From Prionace glauca (Eukaryota; Chordata; Chondrichthyes; Carcharhiniformes; Carcharhinidae): a DNA stretch of 64,000 nt. Positions within the stretch are counted from its first letter, which is position 1; every line of letters starts with the position of its first letter. Location: assembly GCA_037974335.1 (NCBI GenBank), contig CM075760.1:27969402-28033401 (forward strand), read 5' to 3'. A model generated the notes under the pieces. The model worked only from the letters and a program-made list of their open reading frames with translations. It had not been told where the DNA came from and did no database searches. Shown piece by piece: positions 40,212 to 51,690 of the stretch. The position numbers were made by a program, and so were the translations under genes.

Positions 40212-40899
40212 TTCGTTAAGCTTTTTCATGTCTTAGGACCGACTGACCCATGTTCAACTGCTGTTCACATGGAACCCTTCTCCACTTCGGCCTTCAAAGT
40301 TCTTGTCTGAATATTTGCCACTTGTTAATGGAAAACTGCTTATTTACAGTTTGTTGCTCAACACTTTTGCGAACCTTTATGTTAATGGCATATTATCATT
40401 GCTCTGACTTCATCCTCAAATGCTTTCTCTGAAATAAGAAACGCTTTTCTTTGACGCACTGACAAGGAAGTTCGATTTTGACAGCGGGCAGATATTCGCA
40501 TCTCGATCAGTCTACACAGAATTCAATGGGTTTATAGTTGGAGACTAATATGGTTAATCACCATCTGAAATACCTGATAGTAGTGCGTGCTCAAAAAGAC
40601 AGACATAAGTGATAATATAAGTGAACTAAAGGAAATGGCACACATTTCACAGATTTTTTAAATCGTTCTTCATCACGAAGAAAAAGGAAAAGCAGATGAC
40701 AGATGAGGGAATCGAGACTCACTGCGGATCTTCTGCACTTTCCTGTAAATGGTGGAAGTTATACACCTGAATGTCTCACTTCCATAATAAACGAGGGTCA
40801 AGTGTCAACATACCAACATACATACCAACATACATTCAACATACCAATATATATAAAGTGAGTGTGGGTTGAATTCGTGCGGAATATTTTTGGGTTTTG
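40212..40899. other. tRNA-Val unit spacer and unique DNA
   Basis: Bases 40370-40600 are the spacer shared with 3095-3440, 9945-10270, 39440-39680 and inverted 53160-53545. The rest, including the 'accaacatacataccaacat' words near 40820, shows no gene. Confidence 0.5.
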
Positions 40900-41268
40900 G
40901 ATATGCTCCTCATTGTTCCTGAGGAGCAGTATCGAGAGGCAGCGATTTTTGGGCGTGAGAGGAGGCAGCAAACAGGTACATTTTTCTGTTTTTATTGTTT
41001 AACGTTTTATTTATAGTTTTAAAGTTGCGAGTTTCGGCGTTTTTTTTTAAAATTAGTTAGAAACAGGAAGTCGTCACTAGGACGCTTGCTGGTAGTTGTA
41101 GGTTTTTTTTCTCGGGGCCCCGAACCCTATAAATTAGTGTAGAAAGGATACCCGATCCTCTACACTGGTAGAGAATCCCACCCTCCCACCTCCTCTAACC
41201 TAATTATAAGTGTGGGGGAAGTTTTTTTTTATTTTAGTTTTATTTTTCTGCTGGTAATTGCTTCAGGG

Positions 41269-42184
41269 ATGGCAGTTCAGGCAGTAAGCCGCATCTCCTG
41301 TGGGATGTATGTGGTGAGGGAATCTAGTAGTGTTTCAGGTGATTTTACTTGTAGGAAGTGTGTTAGATTGCAGCTTCTGGAGGAGTGTGTAAAGGAGCTG
41401 GAGATGGAGTTAGAGGAACTCCGCATAATTCGGGAGGCGGAGGCGGACATCGATAGGAGTTATAAGGAGATAGTCACTCCTAGAAATGAGTCTTGGGTCA
41501 CTGCCAGGAAGAGGGGAAAGAAGCAATCGGGGGTACAATCCCCTGGGGCTGTTCCCCTCCAAAATAGGTTTTCGGTCCTGGAGGCTACAGTTGAGGAGGA
41601 ATCAACTGGGGATAGCCAAAGGGAGCAGGCTGCTGGGGGTGAGCCTAATGTGAAAGCTCAGGAGGTTAAGGGCTGTAAAAGACTGGGCCTCGTGATTGGG
41701 GACTCCACAGTTAAAGGGACAGATAAGAGAGTTAGAAGTAAAAGTAGGGTTGGTGTGTTGCCTACCAGGGGCTGGGGTACGGGATGTATCAGAAAGGGTA
41801 TTCAGGACTCTTAAGGGAGAGGGAGATCAACCACAAGTTATAGTTCATGTGGGGACACATGACATAGGGAGGTTAAGGGAAGGGGATATTAAGCAGAGAT
41901 TTATGGAGTTGGGGTGGAAGCTAAAGGCCAAGTCTGATAGAGTAGTTATCTCCGGACTCTTGCCTGTGCCACGGGATAGTTTAGAGAGGAATAGAGAGAG
42001 GGAAAGTTTGAACTCGTGGCTGAGGGGTTGGTGCAGGAGGGAGGGGTTCAGGTACTTGAGCAATTGGGGCTCATTCTGGGGAAGGTGGGACCTCTATAAA
42101 AGGGATGGTCTACACCAGAATCAGAGGGGGACCAATATCCTGGGGGGTAAATTTGCTAAGGCTATCCAGTTAGGTTTAAACTGA
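41269..42184 (+). pseudogene. CR1 ORF1 (zinc-finger/coiled-coil plus SGNH esterase), frameshifted
   Basis: The N-terminus from the ATG at 41269 has Cys pairs (ISCGMY...FTCRKC) then a Glu/Leu-rich coiled-coil (LEECVKELEMELEELRIIR). The C-terminal part is an SGNH-hydrolase-like domain, with GDS near 41700, HVGTHDIG (block with the usual Asn replaced by His) near 41850, and a DGLHQNQRGTNIL block with catalytic-type Asp/His near 42110. Such esterases are known in CR1-like ORF1 proteins; their role in retrotransposition is unsettled. The two halves are in different frames, joined near 41750. Confidence 0.8.
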
Positions 42185-42275
42185 TTCGGAGGGGCGGGGT
42201 GGGATCCTGAGTAGAGGGGTTGAAAGTGAGGGGGGCATAGATGGGGACTGCAATGCACAGCATCGCAGGGGTGGG

Positions 42276-44940
42276 GTGGAGCAGGGTTTGAAATGCGTAT
42301 ACTTTAATGCGAGGACTATTCGCAATAAAGTGGATGAACTTGCAGCGTGGATCAGTACCTGGGACTTCGATGTTGTGGCCATTTCAGAGACGTGGATAGA
42401 GCAGGGGCACGAATGGTTGCTGCAGGTCCCGGGGTTCAAATGTTTTAGTCGGAGTAGAGAAGCAGGTAGGAGGGGGGAGGGGTAGCATTATTGGTCAGGG
42501 ATTGTATCACAGTGTCAGAGAGGAAGTTTGATGAGGACTTGTCTGTTGAGGTAGTATGGAAATAGGAGAGGAGAGGTCACCCTGTCGGGAGCCTTTTATA
42601 GACCTCCTAAAAGTTCGAGAGGTTGAGGAAAGGATTGCGGAGATGGTCCTGGTTAGGAGTGAAAGTAATAGGGTAATTGTTATGGGGGATTTTAACTTTA
42701 CTAATATTGACTGGAATTGTTATAGCTCTAGCTCGTTAGAGGGGTCAGTTTTTGTACAATGCGTGCAGGAAGGTTTTTTTAACTCAGTACGTAGGTAGGC
42801 CAACTAGAGGTGAGGCTATATTGGATTTGGTGCTGGGAAATGAGCCAGACCAGGTGCTAGACTTGGAAGTTGGTGTGCATTTTGGTGATAGTGACCACAA
42901 TTCGATTATGTTCACCTTAGTGATGGAAAGGGATAGGCATGAACCTCGGGTCAGTAGTTTTAGCTGGGGCAAGGGTAATTATGAGGCTATTAAAAGAGAA
43001 TTAGGAAGCATAGGTTGGACTAGGAGATTACAGGGACTGGGAACGTCTGAAATGTGGAGTTTTTACAAGGAGCAGCTACTGCGAGTCCGTGATAGGTATG
43101 TCCCTGTCAGGCAAGGAGTAATTGGTAGGGCTAGGGAACCGTGGTGCACCAAAAAAGTTTTCTCGTTGGTTAAGAGGAAAAAGGAGGCTTATGTTCGGAT
43201 GAGACATGAGGGCTCGGGTAGTGCACTAGAAAACTTTAGATTGGCTAGGAGGGAGTTGAAGAGTGAGCTAAGAAGGGCTAAAAGAGCACATGAGAAGACT
43301 TTGGCTGATAGGGTTAAGGAGAATCCTAAGGCGTTCTATAAGTATGTCAAGAACAGAAGGTTGGTTAGGGCAAGTTTAGGGCCAGTTATAGACAGCAGAG
43401 GGAAGTTATGTGTGGAACCGGAGGAGATTGGAGAGGCATTGAAACAATATTTCTCTTCGGTGTTCACGCAGAGGGACATGGATATAGCTGAGGAGGACAC
43501 TAGATTGCAGGAGAGTAGAATTGACAGTGTTGCAGTTGATAAGGAGGATGTGCTAGATATTCTGGAGGGTCTGAAAATAGATAAGTCCGCTGGTCCGGAT
43601 GGGATTTACCCCAGGATTCTCTGGGAGGCAAGAGACGTGATTGCAGAGCCTCTGGCTCTGATCTTCAGGTCGTCGTTGGCCTCTGGTATAGCACCGGAAG
43701 ATTGGAGGTTAGCGAATGTTGTCCCATTGTTTAAGAAGGGGAACAGAGACTTCCCCAGGAATTATAGACCGGTGAGTCTCATTTCTGTTGTGGGCAAGGT
43801 TTTAGAAAAAATTATTCGGGATAGGATTTATAGTTATTTGGAGAGTAATGAATTGATTGGAGATAGTCAGCATGGTTTTGTGGCGGGTAGGTCGTGCCTT
43901 ACTAACCTTATTGAGTTTTTTGAGAAAGTGACCAAAGAGGTGGATGGAGGTAAGGCAGTGGACGTGATGTATATGGATTTTAGTAAGGCGTTTGATAAGG
44001 TTCACCATGGTAGGCTTCTACAGAAAATGCAGATGTATGGGATTGGGGGTGATCTAGGGAATTGGATCAGGAATTGGCTAGCGGATAGGAGACAGAGGGT
44101 GGTGGTTGATGGTAAATATTCATCATGGAGTTCGGTTACAAGTGGTGTGCCTCAGGGATCTGTTTTGGGCCATTGCTGTTTGTAATTTTTATTAATGATC
44201 TGGATGAGGGTATAGTTGGGTGGATTAGTAAATTTGCTGATGACACCAAAGTCGGAGGTGTGGTAGATAGTGATGAAGGGTGTCATAGTTTGCAGGAAGA
44301 CTTAGACAGGTTGCAGAGCTGGGCCGAGAGGTGGCGGATGGAGTTTAATGCGGAGAAGTATGAGGTAATTCACTTTGGTAGGAATAACAGATGTGTCGAG
44401 TATAGGGCTAATGGGAGGACTTTGAATAGTGTGGATGAGCAGAGTGATCTAGGTGTATGTGTACATAGATCCCTGAAAGTTGGGAGTCAAGTAGATAAGG
44501 TTGTTAAGAAGGCATACGGTGTCTTGGCGTTTATTTGTAGGGGGATTGAATTTAGGAGTCGCAGCGTCATGTTGCAACTGTACACAACTCTGGTGCGGCC
44601 ACACTTGGAGTACTGTGTGCAGTTCTGGTCCCCACATTACAGGAAGGATGTGGAGGCTTTGGAGAAGGTGCAGAGGAGGTTTACCAGGATGTTGCCTGGT
44701 ATGGAGGGGAGGTCCTATGAGGAGAGGCTGAGGGATTTGGGGATTTTTTCGCTGTTAAGGAGGAGGCTGCGAGGGGATCTTATTGAAACATATAAGATGA
44801 TTAGAGGTTTAGATAGGGTGGATTGTAATAGCCTTTTTCCTCTGATGGAGAAATCTAGCACGAGTGGGCATGGTTTTAAACGAAGGGGTGGTAGTAAAGG
44901 ACGGATGTCAGGGGTAGGTTCTTTACCCAGAGGGTGGTGA
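42276..44940 (+). pseudogene. CR1 ORF2 (APE endonuclease and RT), frameshifted
   Basis: The endonuclease starts at KCVYFNARTIRNKVDEL, with SETWIEQGH, then MGDFNFTNIDW near 42690 and SDHNSIMF near 42893. The reverse transcriptase motifs are SAGPDGIYPRIL near 43590, NYRPVSLISVVGK near 43760, MDFSKAFDKVHHGRLL near 43975, SGVPQGSVLG near 44145 and FADDTKVGG near 44235. The CR1 tail continues to about 44940. About three frame breaks separate the pieces, so no full protein can be made. Confidence 0.85.
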
Positions 44941-45141
44941 GGGATTGGAATGTCCTGTCTGCTGCAGTTGTAAATGCGCCTAGTTTGGGGGCATTTAAGA
45001 GATCCGTGGATAGGTTTATGGACAAAAAGGGATTGGTTTAGGTTAGTGGGTTATTGTTTTTGTAACTGGTCAGCGCAACATCGTGGGCCGAAGGGCCTGT
45101 TCTGCGCTGTAATGTTCTCTGTTCTATGTTCTATGTTCTAT

Positions 45142-45582
45142 GCGTGTGCTGGCAAGATGCAACTTATCGGTTATCCTTGTTTGCCCTATAAAACTAAATA
45201 TCTTGCTGGGGCATTGTATCAAATATTTAATAAGAGCCATGTGTCCATCGGGTTGAAGTCTCCCTTTTGGGATTTTGTTTTGAAATAAGTGAGGAAACAG
45301 CAGCGAGAACAACATCCCGGGAATTAATTAACATGCCTTGTATTTTCATCCAATCAAACTTGCTCCCCCCTCTTTCCTTTCATATGCTAATTCATTTCAG
45401 AGGCGGCTATTGGATGCTGCTGATTTGTTTAAACCGGCACATTCGATTTCTCACTGGCAAATATTACTGCGACCTTCTCAGTATAAGATACAAGACACTC
45501 CATCGGCTTTCCTGCAAAGCAGAGAATCTTGGTAGTCAAATCAAATTGGAGAGGTATATTGTGACTGGGATTGCTTGATATC
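45142..45582 (+). promoter_or_regulatory. Upstream region of the V gene
   Basis: These 440 bp between the LINE tail and the V leader should hold the V promoter. I note an octamer-like 'atatgctaat' at about 45383-45392, but no clear TATA box close to the leader. A 'tgatat' lies just before the ATG. Assignment as promoter is by position only. Confidence 0.3.
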
Positions 45583-45631
45583 ATGCATTTCAAATTCTTC
45601 TTTTCAATTACCCTCACCTACTTAGCATTCG
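45583..45631 (+). CDS. TCR V gene leader exon
   Basis: The exon encodes the hydrophobic signal peptide MHFKFFFSITLTYLAF, then one base of a split Gly codon and a donor 'gtaagtgtc'. Phase 1 is standard for antigen-receptor V leaders, and the 102-bp intron to 45733 is of usual size. Confidence 0.88.
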
Positions 45632-45733
45632 GTAAGTGTCCACGGGCTGTTCTGCTACAAACTTTTGAACAAAAGTATTCGTTCTTAATAATTCACCATT
45701 AACTTGAAGCTGTTCTTTCAATCTATTAACTAG

Positions 45734-46047
45734 GTACCAGCCAAGATTCTGTGTCCCAAGATTGGTCATCAGTCATTCTGAAAATGGGACAGACTTTCCG
45801 AACTGAATGTAACTATTCGACAACAGCAAGCTGGTATGATCTGTACTGGTACCGGAAGTATCCAGGCGAAGCCCCGGAGATGATTGTGTGGAGAAGTGCC
45901 AGTGGCAGTTCGGGAAAAGCCAAAAATATCGGGAATCGGTTCACCTCTGAACTAAACAAATTCACAAAATTATCAACTTTAACAGTCACTGTTCTACAGC
46001 TGAGTGACACTGCACTGTACATTTGTGGATTCGCAAGATCAGTTTGA
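45734..46047 (+). CDS. TCR alpha/delta-type V exon, apparently functional
   Basis: This is the variable domain of a T-cell-receptor chain. After acceptor 'attaactag' it encodes GTSQDSVSQDW, the first Cys (TECNYST), WYRKYPGEAPEMIVW of FR2, RFTSELNKFTKLSTLTVTVL of FR3, and DTALYICGFA with the second Cys. No stop occurs before the 3' end; a TGA ends the germline sequence directly before the heptamer, where junctional trimming normally removes bases. WYRKYPG and DTALYIC fit alpha/delta-type V genes more than beta. The downstream signal has a 23-bp spacer, as for all V. Assignment to alpha or delta is not possible here. Confidence 0.88.
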
Positions 46048-46086
46048 CACAGTGATAGAACTCAATGATTCTCTCATACAAAAACT
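46048..46086 (+). promoter_or_regulatory. V recombination signal (23-RSS)
   Basis: Heptamer CACAGTG (46048-46054), a 23-bp spacer, and nonamer ACAAAAACT (46078-46086, one base from consensus). It is a near-perfect RAG target and the best signal in the window. Confidence 0.95.
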
Positions 46087-47339
46087 GACTGCGGCCTGTT
46101 TTGGCACCCGATGAGTTTCATTGTGGTTAGAAGGAGGTTGCAAACTTCCACTTCCTTTGAACTGAATCACACTAGTACTCTTCTTAGGAAATGTCTCATT
46201 AACTGCGTTACTAATAAAGCTCTTTGAGACATCTATCGATTTCGCTACGGATTCTGCATTTCCCTCCCAAAATTGGAACAAATTTGTTCCTTTAGAATAT
46301 ATTAATCGATTTCGATTGGTACTATTCAATCTGTTTCGACTACTCTTCCGAGCAAATCATTTCAAGTACATTAAAAAGAGCCATCTCCAGTCTCACTCTT
46401 TTTTCAATCAGATTACAACAGTGACTCCTAATTAAACGTTTTGTCCCAATTGAAGCATGTGTTTCTCATCTGCACAGTCTACACCCCTTATGATTTTCAT
46501 CAGTTCTGCTGAATTTCCTCTCAATCGTCTTTTGCTCCAATGAAAATAATCTTAGCACATCTAGTCATTGCCTATGTTTGATGTCCAACATCTATGATTC
46601 CATACCAGTAAATCTACTTCACATAACCCTAACGCCGTCTCTAAATTCTGAGGCAGCAAAGACGATAATCGAGCTGGATTTTAGCATTTACTGCTTCCTT
46701 CATCATTGGTTTGTGAGCATTCTGGAAAGGAATTGTAGATATGCATTTTTAATTTTTATCCATTGTACATATAATTTATATATATTCCATCCTGAACAAA
46801 TAGCGATATAGATAGCAAAACATTTCTTAATGACAAGGATAGTTCCATGAGTAAATGACACCTTAGACGGCCGGTCAGGGTACAATGACTCTATGACTCT
46901 GTGATGTCTCTATTAATGGGAAATAGCGTCAGCAAATGACCAACACCATCGAGAAAACAAGTTGAAATTTATGATGCCCACTGTGTTCAGTTACAGGCTG
47001 ATCACGCACCCCTTCAGCCAACTAAGAATTAGCCTCACTTAGGCCAATCAAATTGCAGTAACTTCATTGATCACGCCGTGGGTTGTTTTTTGGAATGAAT
47101 GCGGTAGCAGAAGCTTTCATTGAGCAAGTTGCACAACAAATGACTCCTGTCCAGAGGGAAGCAGGGTTACAAGGAGAGAAGGAAGTGATCGAGTGTCTAC
47201 ATGTACCCAAGGCTGAATGGAAAGCAAAAGTGTGCCAGTTAAACTCAGCCTCATCTTTTATAGGTATCTAAAACTTATTAAAGCTTTCCTGAGTTCCTTC
47301 GCCAATCTATCTCCTGTTGCTCAAAGGGTAAAAATCTCA
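46087..47339. other. Unique A/T-rich DNA downstream of V gene
   Basis: No gene, J segment or RSS was found on either strand. Bases 46380-46700 contain a possible old LINE fragment ('ttgagcatt' and 'ctcccattaattttcc'-like words are too weak to assign). Confidence 0.35.
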
Positions 47340-48640
47340 AATTTTGATTTGATTTAATGTTGTTATACGTATTAACATACAATGAAAAGCATTGTTTCTT
47401 GCGCTATACAGACAAAACATACCGTTCATAGAGAAGGAAATGAGACAGTGCAGAATGTAGTGTTACAGTCATAGCGAACTTGTAGAGAAAGATCAACATA
47501 TTGCAGGGTGTGTCCATTCAAAAGTCTGACAGCAGCAGAGAAGAAGCTGTTCCTTGGCAGGTTGTTACCTGACCTCAGACTTTTGTATATTCTTCCTGAA
47601 GGATGAACGTGGAAGGGAGAATGTTCGGGGTGCGTGAGGTCCATAATGATGCTGGCTGCTTTGCCGAGGCAGTGGGAAATGCAGTCAGAGCCAATGGAGG
47701 GGAGGCTGGTTTGCCTGATGGATTGGGCTACATTCAAATCCTTTTGCAGTTCCTTTTGTTTTGTTGGGCAGAGCAGGAGTCATACCAAGTTGTGATACAA
47801 CCAGAAAGAATGCTTTCTATGGTGCATCTGTAAAAGTTGGTGAGAGTCGTAGCTGACATGCCAAATTTTCTTATTCTTCTGAGAAAGTCGAGGCTTCGGT
47901 GGGCTTTCTTAACTATAGTGTCGGCATGGGGGTGTGGTGGTGGGGGGGGGGGGTGGGGAACTAGCACAGGTTGTTGGTGATCTGGACACTTAAAAGCTTG
48001 AAGATCTCGACACTTCCTACATTCCCATTGATGTTGACAGTGGCATGATCTTTACACTTTCTGAAGTCGATGACAATCTCGTTCGTTTTGTTGACATTGA
48101 GGGAGAGATTATTGTTGCTGCACCAGTTCACCAGATTCTCTATCTCATTCCTGTACTCTGTCTCGTCATTGTTTGAGATCCGTCCCATTACGGTGGTGTC
48201 ATCAGCAAACTTAAAAATCATGTTGGAGGTGAATTTGGCCACACAGGTGTACAAAGAGCGGCTGAGGACACTGCCTTGTGGGGCAGTTGGAGTTGTGGAG
48301 GAAGCGTTGTTGCCGATCGTTACTGTTTATGGTCTGTGAGTTAGGAAGTTCAGGATCCAGCCGCAAAGGGAGATCCCGAGGCCCAGGACATGGAGTTTGG
48401 AGATGAGTTTGGTGGGAATAATAGTGTTGAAGGCTGTGTTGTAGTCAATGAATAGGAGCCTGAGATAGGTGAATGTGTTATCTAGGTGTTCCAGGGTTAA
48501 GCACAGGGGCAGGGAATGCTGTCTGCTGTGGACCTGTTGTGGCAGTATGCATTCTGCAGTGGATCCAGGCTGGAATTGATTCGTGCCGTGACTAACTTTT
48601 CGAAACACTTCATAAGATGAATGTCAGAGCCACCAGCCAA
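47340..48640 (-). mobile_element. L2-clade LINE, 5'-truncated and decayed
   Basis: The minus strand encodes ordered RT pieces: [100 protein letters not shown]. The 3' UTR extends to about 47340. Several frame breaks separate the pieces. FADD and the AFNTI block resemble fish and shark L2-type elements. Confidence 0.85.
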
Positions 48641-48682
48641 CAGTCCACATGAACACGATTTGAATGTAACTTCATTGCTACC

Positions 48683-48988
48683 TGGGCGGCACGGTAGCAC
48701 AGTGGTTAGCACTACTGCTTCACAACTTCAGGATCTAGGTTCGATTCCCGGCTCGGGTCACTGTCTGTGTGGAGTTTGTACATTCTCCTCGTGTCTGCGT
48801 GGGTTTCCTCCCACAGTCCTTAGAGCTGTGGGTTAGGTTGATTGGCCATGCTAAGAAATTTCCCCTTAGTCGAGGGATTAGTGGGTATAGTATATGGGGG
48901 TAGGGCCTGGGTTGGATGGTGTTCGGTGCAGACTCGCTGGGCCGAAGGGCCTCTTTCTGCACTGTAGGGGTCTATGGAACTTCTATGG
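48683..48988 (+). repeat. tRNA-derived SINE (HE1-like), full length
   Basis: This is the best copy in the window. The tRNA head has A box 'tagcacagtggttagcac' and B box 'ggttcgattcc', followed by the 'gtcactgtctgtgtggagtt' body. The end is 'gcactgtaggggtctatgga'. It is inserted next to the L2 fragment. It would be transcribed by RNA polymerase III if active. Confidence 0.92.
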
Positions 48989-49043
48989 CGATGCTCAATA
49001 TTATGTGATGAAATTGTGAGTGATATGTATTTGCTGCAATTAC

Positions 49044-49293
49044 AGGGGTGGCATTGTGGCATTGTTGCCTCACAGCGCCAGTGACATGGGTTTGATTCCT
49101 GGCTTGGATCATTGTCCGTGTGGAGTTTGCACATTCTCCCCGTGCCTGTGTGGGTTTCCGCCGGGTGCTCCAAATTCCTCCCACAGATTGAAAGACGTGC
49201 TGGTTGGATGCATTGTCATGAACAGGCGACGAGGAGAATTTCACAGTAACTTCATTGCAGTGTTAATGTAAGCCTACTTGTGACTAATATTTT
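49044..49293 (+). repeat. tRNA-derived SINE, second subtype
   Basis: The head and central body are as in 48683-48988, but the 3' end is 'cagtaacttcattgcagtgt' then 'taatgtaagcctacttgtga'. This is the same tail as at 1420-1479 and 8120-8190, so two SINE subtypes with different tails coexist here. Confidence 0.9.
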
Positions 49294-50039
49294 TTTTCAA
49301 AAAAGAGTTGTTTTTATATGGTTTGTAGGCTGTGAGGAGAAATACGGTCTGGACAGTTGTTAACCAAGGCAGTAATCGAAACAAGGGGATTGTTTCATAA
49401 ATGAATACGTGAAACATAAATTACAATAGGAAAATAGACCACAGAGTAAAGTTCAGTACAGTATTTACATCGAACAACGCAATATTTACTGACAAGATAG
49501 TTTTGTGTAATCTGTTGAATTGCTTGTAAAAAGAATTCCAGAGCAATACTGTTCTGAATGGAACTGAACATTACAGGTAGAAATTTTGAACTCTCCCACA
49601 AGGTGGCAGCAAGGCTCAGAACCAACTGCTTTTTAGCGGTATGTTTGGTTAATATTTCCACACCTCTGTAACAGTGAGGAACAATTAACACGTTTCATTT
49701 AATTATCAACATTTTCACCTGGCGTAAGCCTGTTTCCATTGCAGACTGATATTTTAAACAGTGTTACTTTCCGATAACCCCATTTCACTGCATCGACAGA
49801 GCTAATTTCAGGAAACTAACGGGAGTTTGTGTTGTGACTGGTGGGCAGCCAGTTTTGCAGCCACGACGTGAATGCAATAATCAGGCAGAAAGAATGTTCG
49901 GTTTGTGCCGTTTCTGATGGCATTTCTGCTAATTGTTCTCTGGGTCTTTGTGCACAGAAACGTATTCCAGTGTCAGTGTGTAACTGGCTGCTGTAAACAG
50001 TCCTCAGCAGACAGCAGCTGTGACCCAGAAACCCGCGGC
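49294..50039. other. Stretch without a recognised gene
   Basis: No coding signature is present. It is the J-proximal flank of the minus-strand V pseudogene that follows, but no J segment was seen. Confidence 0.35.
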
Positions 50040-50385
50040 AGTTTTTGCACGAGAATTTCACTCGTTCTCATCACTGTGAGACTCTGCGCACAGTAATAGA
50101 CCGCGGTGTCAGACAACCGCAGCTCCGAGATGGTCAATCGGTACAACCTGTCTGACTGCTGGACTCAATCTGAAAACCGGGTCCGAGCGAAATCGGCCTT
50201 GAATTCATAACTGTCGCTTGGGTCCCGGCGGACGGCAAACTCAGGCTGTCTGCCTGGGTACTGACGGTACCAGAATAAATAATCAGCGTCGGCGGTAAAG
50301 GAGCAGCTTGAAGTGACATATTTTCCCTCTGGCGGTGTGAGTGAGGATTCCCGCTGAGATCTGGAATACACATTTTAAAAAGTGA
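50040..50385 (-). pseudogene. TCR alpha/delta-type V pseudogene
   Basis: The minus strand encodes SSLTPPEGKYVTSSCSFTAD (first Cys), YLFWYRQYPGRQPEFAVRRD, FKADFARTRFSD, then a TGA stop (50165-50167), VQQSDRLYRLTISELRLSDT and AVYYCAQSL. The signal is on plus bases 50072-50078 (heptamer), a 23-bp spacer, and a nonamer at 50040-50048 (gcaaaaact, seven of nine). The 5' end at the acceptor 'tgtgtattccag' is out of phase with the body by the usual rule, suggesting a small indel near 50355-50375. A possible leader at 50458-50499 with a good donor 'gtaagt' has stops. Confidence 0.85.
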
Positions 50386-50869
50386 AATGATCAACTGAAG
50401 TGAAATGTGACTATTAGTGGTTATCCCAATTAGTGGATCTCCCAATTCGACACTTACTGCGTTCAGGACTAATCATTGAGTTTAACAACTTCAGATCATC
50501 TCCTCTCCTCCATCTTCATCCCAATTTCATTTATTTTGTTTTATTTCATTCTGTCTTATTTATTTACTTTTTGTCGTTTTATGTCTTCTATATATATATT
50601 AACTTTCATTTTTGCATTATTTAAAATCTCATTTTCCAACTTGTCGTCCCTCCCCCTCCACCCCGCTCGGTCCATCTCCTACATTTCCTTTGCCCTGCCA
50701 TTTCCACATTCTGATCTCTTAATTGGCAGCCAGCAACACCCTTCTTAGCCATGATCACTACCATTTACATTCCCTTTGTTTTTGTATTTATATGTGATAA
50801 GTTTGCCACCCACCCAACACCCATATCCCTCACCATTACAGTATAAATCTCTTCCAAATGTCTTGGTCT

Positions 50870-51000
50870 TCAGCTCTGACGAAGAGTCATCCAGACTTTG
50901 AACATTACTTCCATTCTCTCTTCACGGGTTTTTTCAGATCTGTTGAGATTTTCGAGCATTCTTGTTTCAGATTCCAGCATCCGCAGTACACTTGTTTATA
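50870..51000 (+). repeat. Interspersed repeat tail
   Basis: 'agctctgacgaagagtcatc', 'ttcagatctgttgagatttt' and 'attccagcatccgcagtaca' form a retroposon tail related to 37345-37445. The family was not identified. Confidence 0.55.
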
Positions 51001-51384
51001 CCGAGAAGCATTTGTCAGACAGACTTGTCCCTGGTACATAAAAAGAAAATGCTGAAGTAGAAATAAAACGCCAATTTAGCATGGACAGATTAGATTAAAA
51101 TTCTTGCAGGCAGTTTCCCTGGAGATCTGCTGGTTGGGGTTCGGCACTTTCACAGCAGTGATACAATTCCCGGTCAGGAAATGAAGGTATATTGTTTTCC
51201 TGTAGCAAACAAGTTAAGTGGAGTTGGAATTATTTTCTGATCGAAAACATGAGTGATATTGGTGCCAATTTCAACAGCAGAAAGAAAGATCTGTCCCACT
51301 CCACAATCCCGACAATTACCCACAGCAATTTATATTTGCACTGTCCTTTTTGGCTCCTCCAGTCAAAATGAAGAATGATATATT

Positions 51385-51690
51385 CTCATAGAATCTCGAC
51401 AGTATAAAAGAAGGCCGTTTGGCCCGTTGAATCCACGCCAACAATATTCCCACCCACGTCCGATTCCCGTAAACCAATAGATTTACCCTGCTAATCCCGC
51501 CAGCACTAGGGTCAAGTTAGCATGGCTAAACTTAACCCACAGTTCTTTGGAAAAGAAAGCGGAGTAATCGGAAGAAACCCACGCAGACATGGTGAGAACG
51601 TGCAAACTTCGCAAGACAGTGACGACAGAAATTTAACCTGTGTCCCTGGCGCTGTGAGGCATCAGTGTTAATCACTGTGCCGCCCTTTCT
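51385..51690 (-). repeat. tRNA-derived SINE (HE1-like)
   Basis: The minus strand runs from a tRNA head near 51655-51690 (agcgccagggacaca) to a 3' end near 51390 (gattctatgag). The body is moderately decayed. Confidence 0.75.

Larger units (their letters stand above)
40900..45141 (+). mobile_element. Nearly full-length CR1-type LINE (family 1)
   Basis: About 4.2 kb with a 5' UTR, ORF1 with esterase domain (41269 to about 42184), ORF2 endonuclease (about 42276-42800), reverse transcriptase and tail (42752-44940), and a 3' UTR ending in three 'tgttctatgt' words at about 45120-45141. ORF1 has one frame break near 41750. ORF2 breaks between 42480 and 42560, near 42770 and near 44160. It is a complete but damaged insertion of moderate age. 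Confidence 0.92.

Noticed and set aside
46087-47339. A J segment downstream of the intact V gene
   Set aside because: I found no FGxG or WGxG motif with a donor and a heptamer in this stretch on either strand.
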